Assembly: GCA_903828455.1 (NCBI GenBank)
Contig: CAIKMJ010000025.1
Span: 62,001 to 126,000 of the forward strand
Direction of reading: 5' to 3'
Source of the DNA: an uncultured Acidobacteriia bacterium
Lineage (GTDB): Bacteria; Acidobacteriota; Terriglobia; Bryobacterales; Bryobacteraceae
DNA: 64,000 nt
Of the stretch, positions 9,461 to 18,630 are shown one piece after another. The translations under genes and the position numbers were made by a program. The notes beneath the pieces are model-generated. The model did not search any database, was not told the DNA's origin, and was given only the letters and a program-made list of their open reading frames with translations. The stretch's first letter is position 1, and the number at the start of each line of letters is the position of its first letter.

Positions 9461-11152
9461 ATGGAAGCCAAATGGTCACTCTCGCGGCTGTTCACCACCG
9501 ATCACCGGGCGATTGCGCGGCTCTACTTCTTTCTGTCGCTCGGCGCCGTGCTGCTGGGTATGGCGTTGTCGCTCGTCATGCGCTTTCATCTGGTGCGTCC
9601 CGATGCCCAGGTTGGCTGGTTCGCCGCGCTGTGGCCGGTCGGGGCGTCGGGCGGCGTCATGACGCCCGAACTCTACCTGTCGCTGCTCACGCTGCACGGC
9701 ACCATCATGGTGTTCTTCGTCCTGACGCTGGCTCCGCTCAGCGCCTTCGGTAATTTGGTGCTGCCGGAACAGCTGGGCGCGCGCTCCATGGCGTTTCCGA
9801 AGCTGAACGCACTGTCGTTCTGGATCACCTTTGCCTCTTTCCTCGTGCTGCTCGCCTCCTGCGCGGTAGCGGGCGGCGGACCGCTCTCCGGCTGGACGGC
9901 CTATCCGCCGCTCAGCGCCGTGGGCGCCATAGCCGGACCCGGTGAAGGTGCGGGCCAGACGCTGTGGTTCGTCAGCATTGGCCTGTTCTGCGCCGGAGCC
10001 ATGCTGACGTCAATCAATGTGATTTCCACCGTGCTCGATTGCCGCGGCCCCGGCATGACGCTCATGCGGATGCCGCTCACGTGCTGGAACTGGTTCGCCA
10101 CGGCCGTGCTGAGCCTGCTCTCGTTCCCTGTGCTGCTGGCCGCCGGGATGCTGATTCTGCTCGACCGCCTGGGTGGCACCAGCTTCTTCCTGCCCGCCGG
10201 AATGCTCATTGGCGACGAGAAGATGGCTCACGCCGGCGGCTCGCCGCTGCTCTGGCAGCACCTGTTCTGGTTCTTCGGCCATCCCGAGGTTTACATCGCG
10301 ATTCTGCCGGGCATGGGCATCGTCTCGCACATTCTCGCCACGTTCGCGCGCAAACCGGTTTTCGGCTATCGCGCCATGGTGAGCGCCTCATTCGCCATCT
10401 CGTTTCTCGGGATGCTGGTCTGGGGCCACCACATGTTCATCAGCGGTCTCAGCCCCTATTCGGCGATTGCTTTCTCGCTGCTGACGATGGCGATCGGCGC
10501 GCCCTCGGCGGTCAAGACCTTCAACTGGATCGCCACCGCATGGAATGGCCGTCTGCGCCTCACGACCGCCATGCTGTTCGCCCTCGGCTTCGTTTCCATC
10601 TTCGTCACCGGCGGGCTTTCCGGCCTGTTCCTCGGCCAGCCGGAGATCGACGCCTATTTCCACGACACCTACTTCGTGGTGGCGCACTTCCACCTGATCA
10701 TGGGGATCGCCGCGCTGTTCGGCATCTTCGCCGCTACCTTCTACTGGTTCCCGATTCTGTTCGGCCGCCTGCTGAACGAGCGGCTGGGGAAGGTCCACTT
10801 TTACCTGACATTTATCGGCGCCTACGCCACATTCGGGCCGATGCACTTCGCCGGCTTTGCCGGCAACCCGCGTCGCTACGCCGACTTCACCACGTTCGAC
10901 TTCCTGCAGCCCGTCCTGCCGCTGCAGAAGTGGATTACGCACGCCGCATACTTTCTGGCTGCTTCACAGCTGGTGTTCCTGTGGAACCTGGTGTGGAGCA
11001 TTTGCCGAGGCGAGCGGGCAGCGGGGAATGTGTGGGAATCGACCAGTCTGGAATGGTGCGGGCCGAATGAATCAACGGCCGTTCATTGCGGCCCGTATGA
11101 ATTCAACGGCGCAACGGAGGGCAGGGACTACCGGATGCAGAACGAAGCCTGA
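9461..11152 (+). CDS. ctaD: Cytochrome c oxidase subunit I
   Basis: 563 aa, ATG at 9461, four bases after the coxB stop. About twelve membrane helices carry the haem-copper oxidase signatures: HPEVYIAILP with the CuB His and cross-linked Tyr, WGHHMF with the two other CuB His, and VVAHFHLIMG with the haem a and a3 ligands. HGTIMVFFV supplies the low-spin haem ligand. The enzyme reduces O2 to water and pumps protons. The C terminus after residue ~520 diverges from typical endings. No subunit III, IV or assembly gene follows: the next gene is on the other strand, so this is a minimal two-gene oxidase locus. Confidence 0.93.
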   Translation: MEAKWSLSRLFTTDHRAIARLYFFLSLGAVLLGMALSLVMRFHLVRPDAQVGWFAALWPVGASGGVMTPELYLSLLTLHGTIMVFFVLTLAPLSAFGNLVLPEQLGARSMAFPKLNALSFWITFASFLVLLASCAVAGGGPLSGWTAYPPLSAVGAIAGPGEGAGQTLWFVSIGLFCAGAMLTSINVISTVLDCRGPGMTLMRMPLTCWNWFATAVLSLLSFPVLLAAGMLILLDRLGGTSFFLPAGMLIGDEKMAHAGGSPLLWQHLFWFFGHPEVYIAILPGMGIVSHILATFARKPVFGYRAMVSASFAISFLGMLVWGHHMFISGLSPYSAIAFSLLTMAIGAPSAVKTFNWIATAWNGRLRLTTAMLFALGFVSIFVTGGLSGLFLGQPEIDAYFHDTYFVVAHFHLIMGIAALFGIFAATFYWFPILFGRLLNERLGKVHFYLTFIGAYATFGPMHFAGFAGNPRRYADFTTFDFLQPVLPLQKWITHAAYFLAASQLVFLWNLVWSICRGERAAGNVWESTSLEWCGPNESTAVHCGPYEFNGATEGRDYRMQNEA

Positions 11153-11180
11153 AGCAGTTGACGGAACCGGGTGAGGCGCC

Positions 11181-11510
11181 TTAGATAACAGCGGCCATGT
11201 CTTCGGGGCGAACGAACGAGTACCGTTCCATGGTCATGGCGACTTCGAACATGTCGGCCTTCGTCGGCTGCGGAGAGCGGCTGCGCAGGACCTTGCCGAG
11301 GCAACGGATGCGCACCGGCGGCGTGCTGCCGGAAAGCGTGATCAGGTATTCGATGCGGCCGCCGACCTCGACCGAGTCGGGCGACAGGAAGCAAACGCCG
11401 CCTGAGCTGATATCCCGCGTTTTTTCAGCGCGATCTACGCGATTCTCGCCCACCTGAAGAATATGCAGGGGCAACTGCAGTTTGTATCGCTGAGTGCGTC
11501 GTTGTTCCAA
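11181..11510 (-). CDS. PilZ-domain protein (putative c-di-GMP receptor)
   Basis: 109 aa, start TTG at 11510 with AAAGGTG just upstream. A single PilZ domain is visible: RRTQRYKLQLP at the N terminus gives the RxxxR c-di-GMP-binding motif, and DISSGGVCFLS gives the D/NxSxxG motif after the first strand. The rest is beta-barrel-like (GRIEYLITL, CLGKVLRS). Single-domain PilZ proteins act as c-di-GMP-responsive adaptors for motility, secretion or polysaccharide. No partner is encoded beside it. Confidence 0.8.
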   Translation of the reverse strand: MEQRRTQRYKLQLPLHILQVGENRVDRAEKTRDISSGGVCFLSPDSVEVGGRIEYLITLSGSTPPVRIRCLGKVLRSRSPQPTKADMFEVAMTMERYSFVRPEDMAAVI

Positions 11511-11581
11511 GGCACCTTTACTTTAGTTCACTTTCCGGCATAAATCAAACACCGTTAGTACCAATGGCAATTGGTCCTCAA

Positions 11582-14038
11582 TTAGTATCCTGGTACTGGT
11601 AGTGAAGTCCCATTCTGGCAATTTGCGCCGGCGATCTGCGCGGCACAGCCGGTTGACGGCACTGCACCGCTCAGGCCCGCCAGAAGCTCCAGCGCCACCT
11701 GCTTGCCGCGCTCGCCGACTTCGCCGCTCGGCCCTACGCAGGCCGGGCAGCCCGATTCGCAGCCGCAGGAAGCAATCAGTTCCCGCGTCTGGCCGAGCAG
11801 CCGGTCCGTCATCCGCCAAAGCGGGGCGCTGAGCCCGACCCCGCCCGGGTAGTTGTCGTACAGGTAAAGATTCGGCTCCCACGCCACCAGCGACCCGGCG
11901 ATGTCCTCGGTCAGCGCCACCCCCAGATCGCGCGGATCGCACATCAGCAGCAGCGAAGCCACCGTGCGGAAGGCATTGCCGAGCCCCGAAAGCCCTGCCT
12001 GCCGCTCGGCCGGCGTGAAGTGCGCGTATCCGGCGAGGAACCCGGCCGGGAAGTGCAGCCACCAGGCTGTGGTGTGCATCTCCTGCTCCGGCATGTTGAG
12101 GTTGCCCGCCCCCACGTTCTCGTTTGTGTAGAAGCGGATCTTTTTGAAGCCCACAATCTGGCGGTTCACGCGCACGTCGCCGTGCACGCGCGCGGGCGTG
12201 GCCTCCGGCAGCGGCGCGGCATTCGAAAGCGGCTCGGTCTCGAACTCGCGCAGCGGCTTGACCTGCGTGTAGTCGATGGCGTCGGTGTAGTAGTCGCAGT
12301 CCACGCGCTTGACGTAGGCTTTGCGTTCCTTGTAGTCGAAGCGCTCTACATGGAACTGTTTGGCCTCGTGCAGGTAGATGGCTTTTTCGTGCAGCGTGGT
12401 CAGGGCGGCGGTGAAGGCGACTTCGCCGATGATCTTCGCCTCCCCCGTGATGTCCACCACCACGAAGTTATCCGAGGAGACCGAGCGGAGCGAGACGGCG
12501 TCGGCCGGATACGAATCGCTGGTCCAGTGCCACGAGTCGCCCGAGCGGTGCAGCATACCTGTTTCGGCGAGGAACGCGCAGAGGTCGGAGGTGTCGTGCG
12601 GACCGAACATTTCGCCGTGCCGCAGCGGCAGCTCGAATACCGCGCACTTGAGGTGGTTGAGCAGAATTTCGAGGTTATCCGGATTCACGTACGCATGTTC
12701 CGGCGAGCGATCCAGCAGATATTCGGGATGCTCCACCACATACTGATCCACGGGCGCGCTCGACGCCACCATGATCGCCATGGAGGCCGAATTCCGCCGC
12801 CCGGCGCGTCCGGCGCGCTGCCATGTGGAGGCAATCGTGCCGGGATAACCGGCGAGCACCACGGCATCCAGCGAGCCGACGTCGATGCCGAGTTCGAGCG
12901 CGTTCGTCGCCACCACGGCGCGGATATCGCCCGACCGCAGACGCTTTTCGATTTCGCGCCGTTCGCGCGGCAGATAACCGCCGCGGTAGCCGCGCACCGA
13001 TTCGGTCGGGATGCGGCCCTTATCGCAGGCGTCTTTTAAATACGTGACCAGCAGTTCGGTGGCGAGCCGGTTATTGGCGAAGACCAGCGTCTGCTGGTTA
13101 CAGTCGAGCAGCTCGAGCGCAATGCGCCGCGTTTCGCCGATATAGCTGCGGCGGATGCCCAGTTGGCGATTCACCACCGGCGGGTTGTAGCAGACAAAGA
13201 CCTTCTCGCCGGCCGGCGCGCCGTTGCGGTCGATCAGTTCGAAGGGCGCTTCGGTCAGGGTTTCGGCCAGCTCTTTGGGATTCGCGATGGTCGCCGAGCA
13301 GGCGATGAACTGCGGCTTCGAACCGTAGAAAGCGCAGAGGCGCCTGAGGCGCCGCAGGATGTTGGCGAAGTGCGAGCCGTAGACGCCGCGATAGTAGTGC
13401 AGTTCGTCGATGACAATGTACTTCAGGTTTTCGAACAGCCTCGCCCACTTTGTGTGGTGCGGCAGGATGCCGGTGTGCAGCATGTCCGGATTGGTCAGCA
13501 CAATGGAGGCGCGCTGGCGAATCGCGCGGCGCGCATCCTGCGGGGTGTCGCCGTCGTAAGTAAAGGCGCAGAGGTCGGACCCCATGTCTTCGATGAGCGT
13601 GTGGAGTTCATCGAGCTGATCTTCGGAAAGCGCCTTGGTGGGGAACAGATAAAGCGCGCGGGCTGAAGGATTGGCGGTGAGTTCGTTCAGTACCGGCAGG
13701 TTGTAGCAGAGCGTCTTGCCGCTGGCGGTGGGCGTGACGATCACGGTGTTGAGTCCGGCGGCGACGTGCGCGAAGGCCTCGGCCTGGTGGGTGTACGGGC
13801 GCGCGATGCCGCGCCGGGTCAACACTTCGCGGAGACGCGGATTGAGCGCGGCCGGGTAATCGGCATGCTCGGCGGCGCGGGCGGGCGTGCGGCGGATGGC
13901 GCGGATCGGGCTCTCTGGCTCCAGCGCCATGCGTTCGAATTTGGCCAGCACCGTGGCGGGGTCGCCCCGGCGCGGCGCAACAGGGATTTCGGGGAACGCC
14001 AGCGAGAGCGATTCGGGTGTGGGTGCGGCTGTCGACAT
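11582..14038 (-). CDS. DEAD/DEAH-box helicase of the MrfA/YprA (DUF1998) family
   Basis: 818 aa, ATG at 14038. A superfamily 2 helicase core has Walker A TPTASGKT (102-109), a DELH box near 212, motif III SATI and motif VI QRAGRAGRR. The C-terminal third is the MrfA zinc-binding region (DUF1998) with the four-Cys cluster CGCESGCPACVG. Members unwind DNA 3'-5'; Bacillus MrfA works in repair of mitomycin C lesions. Length is a little above the usual 750. It is a single gene, and the 211 bp upstream of its start holds no other gene. Confidence 0.88.
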   Translation of the reverse strand: MSTAAPTPESLSLAFPEIPVAPRRGDPATVLAKFERMALEPESPIRAIRRTPARAAEHADYPAALNPRLREVLTRRGIARPYTHQAEAFAHVAAGLNTVIVTPTASGKTLCYNLPVLNELTANPSARALYLFPTKALSEDQLDELHTLIEDMGSDLCAFTYDGDTPQDARRAIRQRASIVLTNPDMLHTGILPHHTKWARLFENLKYIVIDELHYYRGVYGSHFANILRRLRRLCAFYGSKPQFIACSATIANPKELAETLTEAPFELIDRNGAPAGEKVFVCYNPPVVNRQLGIRRSYIGETRRIALELLDCNQQTLVFANNRLATELLVTYLKDACDKGRIPTESVRGYRGGYLPRERREIEKRLRSGDIRAVVATNALELGIDVGSLDAVVLAGYPGTIASTWQRAGRAGRRNSASMAIMVASSAPVDQYVVEHPEYLLDRSPEHAYVNPDNLEILLNHLKCAVFELPLRHGEMFGPHDTSDLCAFLAETGMLHRSGDSWHWTSDSYPADAVSLRSVSSDNFVVVDITGEAKIIGEVAFTAALTTLHEKAIYLHEAKQFHVERFDYKERKAYVKRVDCDYYTDAIDYTQVKPLREFETEPLSNAAPLPEATPARVHGDVRVNRQIVGFKKIRFYTNENVGAGNLNMPEQEMHTTAWWLHFPAGFLAGYAHFTPAERQAGLSGLGNAFRTVASLLLMCDPRDLGVALTEDIAGSLVAWEPNLYLYDNYPGGVGLSAPLWRMTDRLLGQTRELIASCGCESGCPACVGPSGEVGERGKQVALELLAGLSGAVPSTGCAAQIAGANCQNGTSLPVPGY

Positions 14039-14249
14039 ATTCGCCTTTTGTTTGCCTGGAGAATCAGGTTAACACAAACCACGGCGAAAATGTTTTGGGC
14101 GGATGGTGAACGAAAACAGCAGCCTTCCCCGGCCGCCGTGCGAGATCGCCTTCGGGTCGGACGGCGGCAACTGCATGCGCCGATGGGATGAAGATCGTCG
14201 GGCCTTTGTGCGTGCTGTTGCCGCGACGAGCCCGCGCGCCGCGACGAGC

Positions 14250-16217
14250 CTAGACCGCTTCCTTGCTGGCCATTTTGAAGGGTTCGCGCAGGTACTTCGC
14301 GGCTTCGTCCTGCGCGCCCTGCGTGTTGTCCCGCGTGCGCTGCGCCTGCGTGTATTCGTTGACCGCCCGCTCGCGCTGGCCGGTGATGTCGAAAATCTTG
14401 CCGAGGTAGATGTGGGCCCAGACTTCGACCCACTTCGGCTCCAGATCGCCATTCAGCGCCTCGCGGAACTCATTGGCGGCCGACTGGTAGTTGTGCTGCA
14501 GAAAGAAGATTTCGGCCACGCGGTAGTGCGCCATCGAACTGTTCTTGTGCGTGTCGAGCGCGCGCTGGTATTCCCGCAGCGCGTCGGCAAACTCGCTGAT
14601 CTCGGCAAACTGCTCGCCCTTGCGGATGGCGACGAGCACGCGCATGTCCGGGCTGAGGCGCAGCACCTTGCCCGCGGGGTCGATCGTCACCTTCTTCGGC
14701 TTGCCGAAGGTGTCGATGGAAAACTCCGACGACGTTCCCATCACTTCGATGCGCCGCTCTTCCGGATTGCCTTCGGTTTCGATGCGCAGATCGACCGGCA
14801 TGCGGAACGTGTCCAGATCCTGCGAAATCCGGCCCTGCACGCGGAAGCCTTTCGAGGTGCGGAAAATCGTGTATTCGAGCTTGAACTCGGGCGCGCCGTT
14901 CGATTCCACCCACTGGATGAAGAAGTACCGGAGATCCTCGCCCATGGCGGCTTCGCAGGCCTTGCGGAAGTCTTCAGTGGTGGCGGCGGACCACGCCTTC
15001 TGTTTCAGGAACTCCTTTACCGCGGCGAAGAATTTTTCGTCGCCGAGGGTGCTGCGCAGCATCTGGACAACGGTGGCGCCTTTATCGGCGCTGAGCGCCC
15101 AGAACTCGGGCGAGTAGTCTTCGAGCCGCGCGGTCTGGATGAGCGGCACGTTATCCACGGTGAGTGCGGTGACGGCTGTGTCCTTCATGCGCTGCTCCAT
15201 GGCGGCCGCGCCTTTCTCATGCTCGGCCCAGAGCGCTTCGGCATAGTAGGCCATGCCGTTTTCCAGCCACAGGTGATTGCGGTTGACCGGCGACACCAGA
15301 ATTTCCCACCACTGGCGCGCCACCTGGTTGGCCAGCACGTTGGTGTTGATCTCTTTGCCGATGGCGCGCGGCGAAATGAAGATCATGCCGGGCGCGGCGT
15401 AACCGTTCGGCGCTCCATCCACCATTTCGACCACTGTGAGATTGGCGTATGGAGGCAGCCCGAACTGGTCGGTGAAGTAAGTGACCATTTCGGCGGTGGC
15501 TGCGCCATACGCGTTCGCCATGCCGGTTTCGGCGCCGCGGAACCAGACGCTGGAGGTGATGCCGTTGGTCGAGTTCCGGGTCGCGCTGCCTTTCACCACG
15601 GCGATGTCGCCGGGGAAGGAGGGGCGGGCGAACTGAAAAGTAAACGTGGTGTTGCCGGCGGTGGCCGCGGGCCTGGAGGAGTCGAGGCCGCTGCCGAGCA
15701 CGGAGTAACCATCCGGCACCGTGACGCTGATCGCGGAGGTGAAGCGGTTGGCGCTGTAGCCGCTGACCGGGAACCAGCGGGCGGGATATAGGAGGAACGA
15801 AAAGTCGGGCTGGATGGCCGCGAACGTAATGCCGTAGATCGGCGATTCCTCGGCGCCGGTGAGGCGGCCGTCGTAGGTGAAGGTCAGGGTCGCGGGCTGC
15901 CCCTTCGGCGCGGGGCTGGCGAGAGTGACGCGGACCGAATGATCGGTCTGGTTGCGCGTGGATTGCAGGGACGCGCCCGCGCCGTCGGTGATGCGCGAAA
16001 TGTTGAGCGCGTTGTTGAGTTCCACCACGACGGCGGTGATGTCATCGAGCGGGGTGAACTTCATCGCGGCTGTCGCGGTCAGCGTCTGGGTCTCCGGGTT
16101 GATGCGGGCATCGATGGTGTAGCTCTGTACGTCGATGCGCGGGCGGCGGTCGTCCTGCGCAAACAGGTTGCAGGCGAGGGCGAAGGCGCTGAGCGCGAGG
16201 CAGGCGAGGGTCTTCAC
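14250..16217 (-). CDS. M1 aminopeptidase-like protein with degenerate zinc site and C-terminal TPRs
   Basis: 655 aa. The start is a GTG at 16217 that overlaps the lpxB stop as GTGA. An N-terminal signal peptide (LACLALSAFALACNLFAQ) puts it in the periplasm. Residues ~25-450 follow the M1 aminopeptidase layout, with N-terminal beta domain, thermolysin-like domain and QWW block. The HExxH motif is replaced by NQVAR (VLANQVARQWW). The Glu of the usual NEG motif is out of place (WLENGMA). GAMEN is not recognisable. Peptidase activity is therefore unlikely. Residues ~520-650 contain TPR-like helices (AVNEYTQAQRT). Translational coupling to lpxB hints at an envelope role, perhaps scaffolding. Confidence 0.75.
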   Translation of the reverse strand: MKTLACLALSAFALACNLFAQDDRRPRIDVQSYTIDARINPETQTLTATAAMKFTPLDDITAVVVELNNALNISRITDGAGASLQSTRNQTDHSVRVTLASPAPKGQPATLTFTYDGRLTGAEESPIYGITFAAIQPDFSFLLYPARWFPVSGYSANRFTSAISVTVPDGYSVLGSGLDSSRPAATAGNTTFTFQFARPSFPGDIAVVKGSATRNSTNGITSSVWFRGAETGMANAYGAATAEMVTYFTDQFGLPPYANLTVVEMVDGAPNGYAAPGMIFISPRAIGKEINTNVLANQVARQWWEILVSPVNRNHLWLENGMAYYAEALWAEHEKGAAAMEQRMKDTAVTALTVDNVPLIQTARLEDYSPEFWALSADKGATVVQMLRSTLGDEKFFAAVKEFLKQKAWSAATTEDFRKACEAAMGEDLRYFFIQWVESNGAPEFKLEYTIFRTSKGFRVQGRISQDLDTFRMPVDLRIETEGNPEERRIEVMGTSSEFSIDTFGKPKKVTIDPAGKVLRLSPDMRVLVAIRKGEQFAEISEFADALREYQRALDTHKNSSMAHYRVAEIFFLQHNYQSAANEFREALNGDLEPKWVEVWAHIYLGKIFDITGQRERAVNEYTQAQRTRDNTQGAQDEAAKYLREPFKMASKEAV

Positions 16218-17368
16218 TGCAGGGTCTCCGGCATGGTTTTGGCGGCGTTCAGCATTCGGTCCACTTCGTCGGCGGCGCGGGCCATGGCATCGCCGGGTCC
16301 GGCAAGACGTTGGGCGATGCGGGCCAGATCTGCTTTCATTGTCTCTCGTTCGCCGGAATTGTCGAGCAGCCGTGCGGCGGCGGCCGCGAGCCGTTCGGGC
16401 GTCATGTCGTGCTGAATCAGTTCCGCCACTACCGGCTTTTCCGCGATCAGATTCACCATCGAGTAGAACGGCACTTTGACGAGCGGCTTGCCGATCGTCC
16501 AGGTGAGCGGCGTGACGCGGTAGTAAGTGACCATCGGGGTGTTGAGCAGCATGGCTTCCACGGTGACCGTGCCGCTGGCGGCGAGCGCGACGTCGCAGTG
16601 GGCCATGGCGTCCCACGCTTCGCCTTCAATGGCGCGAATGGGCGTGCCGGCGAGGTGCGGCTCGAAGAAGGCCGCGCCGCAGGTGGGCGAGGCCGGCAGC
16701 AGAAACGTGAGCGGGCGGTCCTGCGAGAGCAGGCGGGCCGCGCCGATCAGGTCGGGCAGATGCCGCAGAGCTTCGGAACGTCGGCTGCCGGGGAGCACCG
16801 TTACCAGAGGACGGTCGGCGGGCAAGTTGTGTTTCGCAAAAAAGGCCTCGCGGGACAGGGCCGGGCGGACGCGCGTGGTCAGCGGGTGCCCGATGAACGT
16901 GACGGGCACGCCGTGCCGGCTGAAGAAGGCTTCTTCGAAAGGGAAGATGCAGAGCAGGCGGTCGATGACGCGGCGCATGACGCGGACGCGGCCCTGTCGC
17001 CAGGCCCAGACCTGCGGCGCGACGAGGTAAAGGACCGGAACGCCGAGCCGCTTCAGTTTGGCGGCCACGCGGAGGTTGAAGTCGGGCGAATCGGTGAGGA
17101 TGGCGAGATCGGGGCGGCGTTCGGCGGCGGCAGCAATCAGCTTCCGAAAACGCAGCCAGATGCGGGGGATGTGGTGAAGGACCTCGACGAGGCCCACCAC
17201 CGCCAGGTCTTCGGTGCGGATGACGGGATCGACGCCGGCTTCCCGCAGGTGCGTGCCGGCGCAGCCAAAGAACGTGAGATCGGGATGGCGGCGGGCCAGT
17301 TCGCGCGCGAGCTGAGCGGCGTAATAGTCGCCCGAAGCTTCGCCGGCCGAGATGAGGATGCGGGGCAA
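16214..17368 (-). CDS. lpxB: Lipid-A-disaccharide synthase
   Basis: 384 aa, start TTG at 17368 (AGGA just upstream), reading MPRILISAGEASGDYYAAQLARELA, the conserved LpxB N terminus. Further family blocks are visible: FFGCAGTHL, LAVVGLVEVL, LTDSPDFNLRVA, YLVAPQVWAW, FIGHPL, LLPGSRRSE, and a C-terminal SGTVTVEAMLLNTPMVTYYR motif of the nucleotide-sugar site. The enzyme joins UDP-2,3-diacylglucosamine with lipid X to make the lipid A disaccharide at the inner membrane. Length matches the family. It is the first gene of a two-gene unit with the M1-like gene and is divergent from the gene at 17449. Confidence 0.95.
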   Translation of the reverse strand: MPRILISAGEASGDYYAAQLARELARRHPDLTFFGCAGTHLREAGVDPVIRTEDLAVVGLVEVLHHIPRIWLRFRKLIAAAAERRPDLAILTDSPDFNLRVAAKLKRLGVPVLYLVAPQVWAWRQGRVRVMRRVIDRLLCIFPFEEAFFSRHGVPVTFIGHPLTTRVRPALSREAFFAKHNLPADRPLVTVLPGSRRSEALRHLPDLIGAARLLSQDRPLTFLLPASPTCGAAFFEPHLAGTPIRAIEGEAWDAMAHCDVALAASGTVTVEAMLLNTPMVTYYRVTPLTWTIGKPLVKVPFYSMVNLIAEKPVVAELIQHDMTPERLAAAAARLLDNSGERETMKADLARIAQRLAGPGDAMARAADEVDRMLNAAKTMPETLQ

Positions 17369-17448
17369 GTTCCTATTATCGTTTCTTCTATTATCGTTCC
17401 GGCCAGTTGGCGGGCGTTGTTACAATCGGACGAAATCCAATCAACAAC

Positions 17449-18210
17449 ATGGCATCCCAAAACGGTCTGGTCCGTACCACGGTTGACGAACTCGCGCGCC
17501 GCCTGCGGACGGAGATGATTCCGATCAACACACAGTTTGGGTACTTCCCGATGCTGCAGATCGCGGAGGAAGATTTGCGGGCCTACGCGCAGGAGCCGGT
17601 TGCGGCCATGCCGAAAGCGGCCTGCGACCTGCTGCCGAAGATCGGCATCGTGCTGGCGCCGTTTCTGGAGCGGGGCACGGCGCGGTCCAGCGCGGCGGTG
17701 CTGTACGACAAGCCGGCCGAGGCGAAGCTGGCGCTGTCGGCGCGAGTGGAAGCGGAGGAATTTGCGACGCTGTTCTTTACGGTGAAGGACGAGCAGGTTT
17801 CCGACTACCATTACTACCTTTACGACGAGTTGTCGGCGCTGCTTTCCACGCGCCTGCCCGACAGGATCCAGGACGTATGGCACGGGCTGCTGCGCGAGGA
17901 GCTGAGCAGCGAAGTACACGGCGAGGTGGATGAACGCGGCTGGCATCTCAAACAGGCGCTGTTGCGGCGGCCGATGAAGGCGCGCAAGGACGGCAAGCCG
18001 TTCCGCGATTACTCGCGACAGAGCTTCGAGGACACCATGACGCTCTATCTGCACGGGCTCTGCTGCGACATCGACGTGGAGACCGGCCCGCGTCAGTTGC
18101 CGAGCCGGTACCTGCGGAAGCGGCTCGAGGCGCTGAAGCATTTGTTCCCGCCGCCGGAGGGGCACGCGGTGTTTCCGGAAGATCTGAAAGAGCATCCGCA
18201 CCGGCACTAG
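17449..18210 (+). CDS. Conserved hypothetical protein
   Basis: 253 aa from the ATG at 17449 (MASQNGLVRTTVDELARRL). Soluble, with no signal peptide, membrane helix or recognised motif. Acidic and aromatic clusters occur (VSDYHYYLYDEL), and a Cys pair lies late in the protein (LHGLCCDIDVETG). I do not recognise a family. The open frame extends 42 bp upstream without support. It is divergent from lpxB across 80 bp, which contain a direct duplication of CTATTATCGTT and a possible TACAAT -10. Confidence 0.55.
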   Translation: MASQNGLVRTTVDELARRLRTEMIPINTQFGYFPMLQIAEEDLRAYAQEPVAAMPKAACDLLPKIGIVLAPFLERGTARSSAAVLYDKPAEAKLALSARVEAEEFATLFFTVKDEQVSDYHYYLYDELSALLSTRLPDRIQDVWHGLLREELSSEVHGEVDERGWHLKQALLRRPMKARKDGKPFRDYSRQSFEDTMTLYLHGLCCDIDVETGPRQLPSRYLRKRLEALKHLFPPPEGHAVFPEDLKEHPHRH

Positions 18211-18630
18211 TCAAGTGTTTCGGCCATTTCGCGACCGTTCCGGGACCGGGGTTGGTGTGGCTCGGCCGGCGCCGCGCGAAGGAAATCCGGCTGGTCTGGC
18301 GTGGGCGAGTAATATCTCAATTCAACTTATTATCAATCACTTGCGGCTGTGCTCCATGCGAGTTTGAACTCGCCGGTGCGGTGGGCAACGCACTTATCAT
18401 GGCTATCCCGGCCTCACCAGGCGCGCGGGCAGATTCGATGTGGAAGCTGCGGCGGTGGCTCAATTCCTGTGACCAGGCGGCTTGAAAAAGGGTGCCCGTC
18501 GGGTCGCTGGCGCGAACCTTTTTCCTTCCCGTCGATTCGGATCCAGACACCTATTCTTTCGGCTCGGATTATAATCATAAATGCAGTTGTAAGAAAAGTC
18601 GTGTCGGCGCGCTGCGTCAACATCAATCAA
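18211..18630. other. 420-bp intergenic region before the kinase gene
   Basis: No supported gene. The left half is GC-rich. The right half is locally AT-richer, with TATAAT at 18570-18575, which could be the -10 of the kinase promoter (no clear -35). The kinase frame is open across much of this stretch, but the translation is low-complexity and the zinc-ribbon N terminus starts only at 18631. Confidence 0.5.

Noticed and set aside
14103-15791. Open plus-strand frame of 562 codons
   Set aside because: It is the antisense of the M1-like gene, with Arg/Val/His-rich translation and no motifs. Similar long antisense frames at 12020-13039, 16310-17518, 34135-35415 and 18871-20244 were rejected for the same reason.
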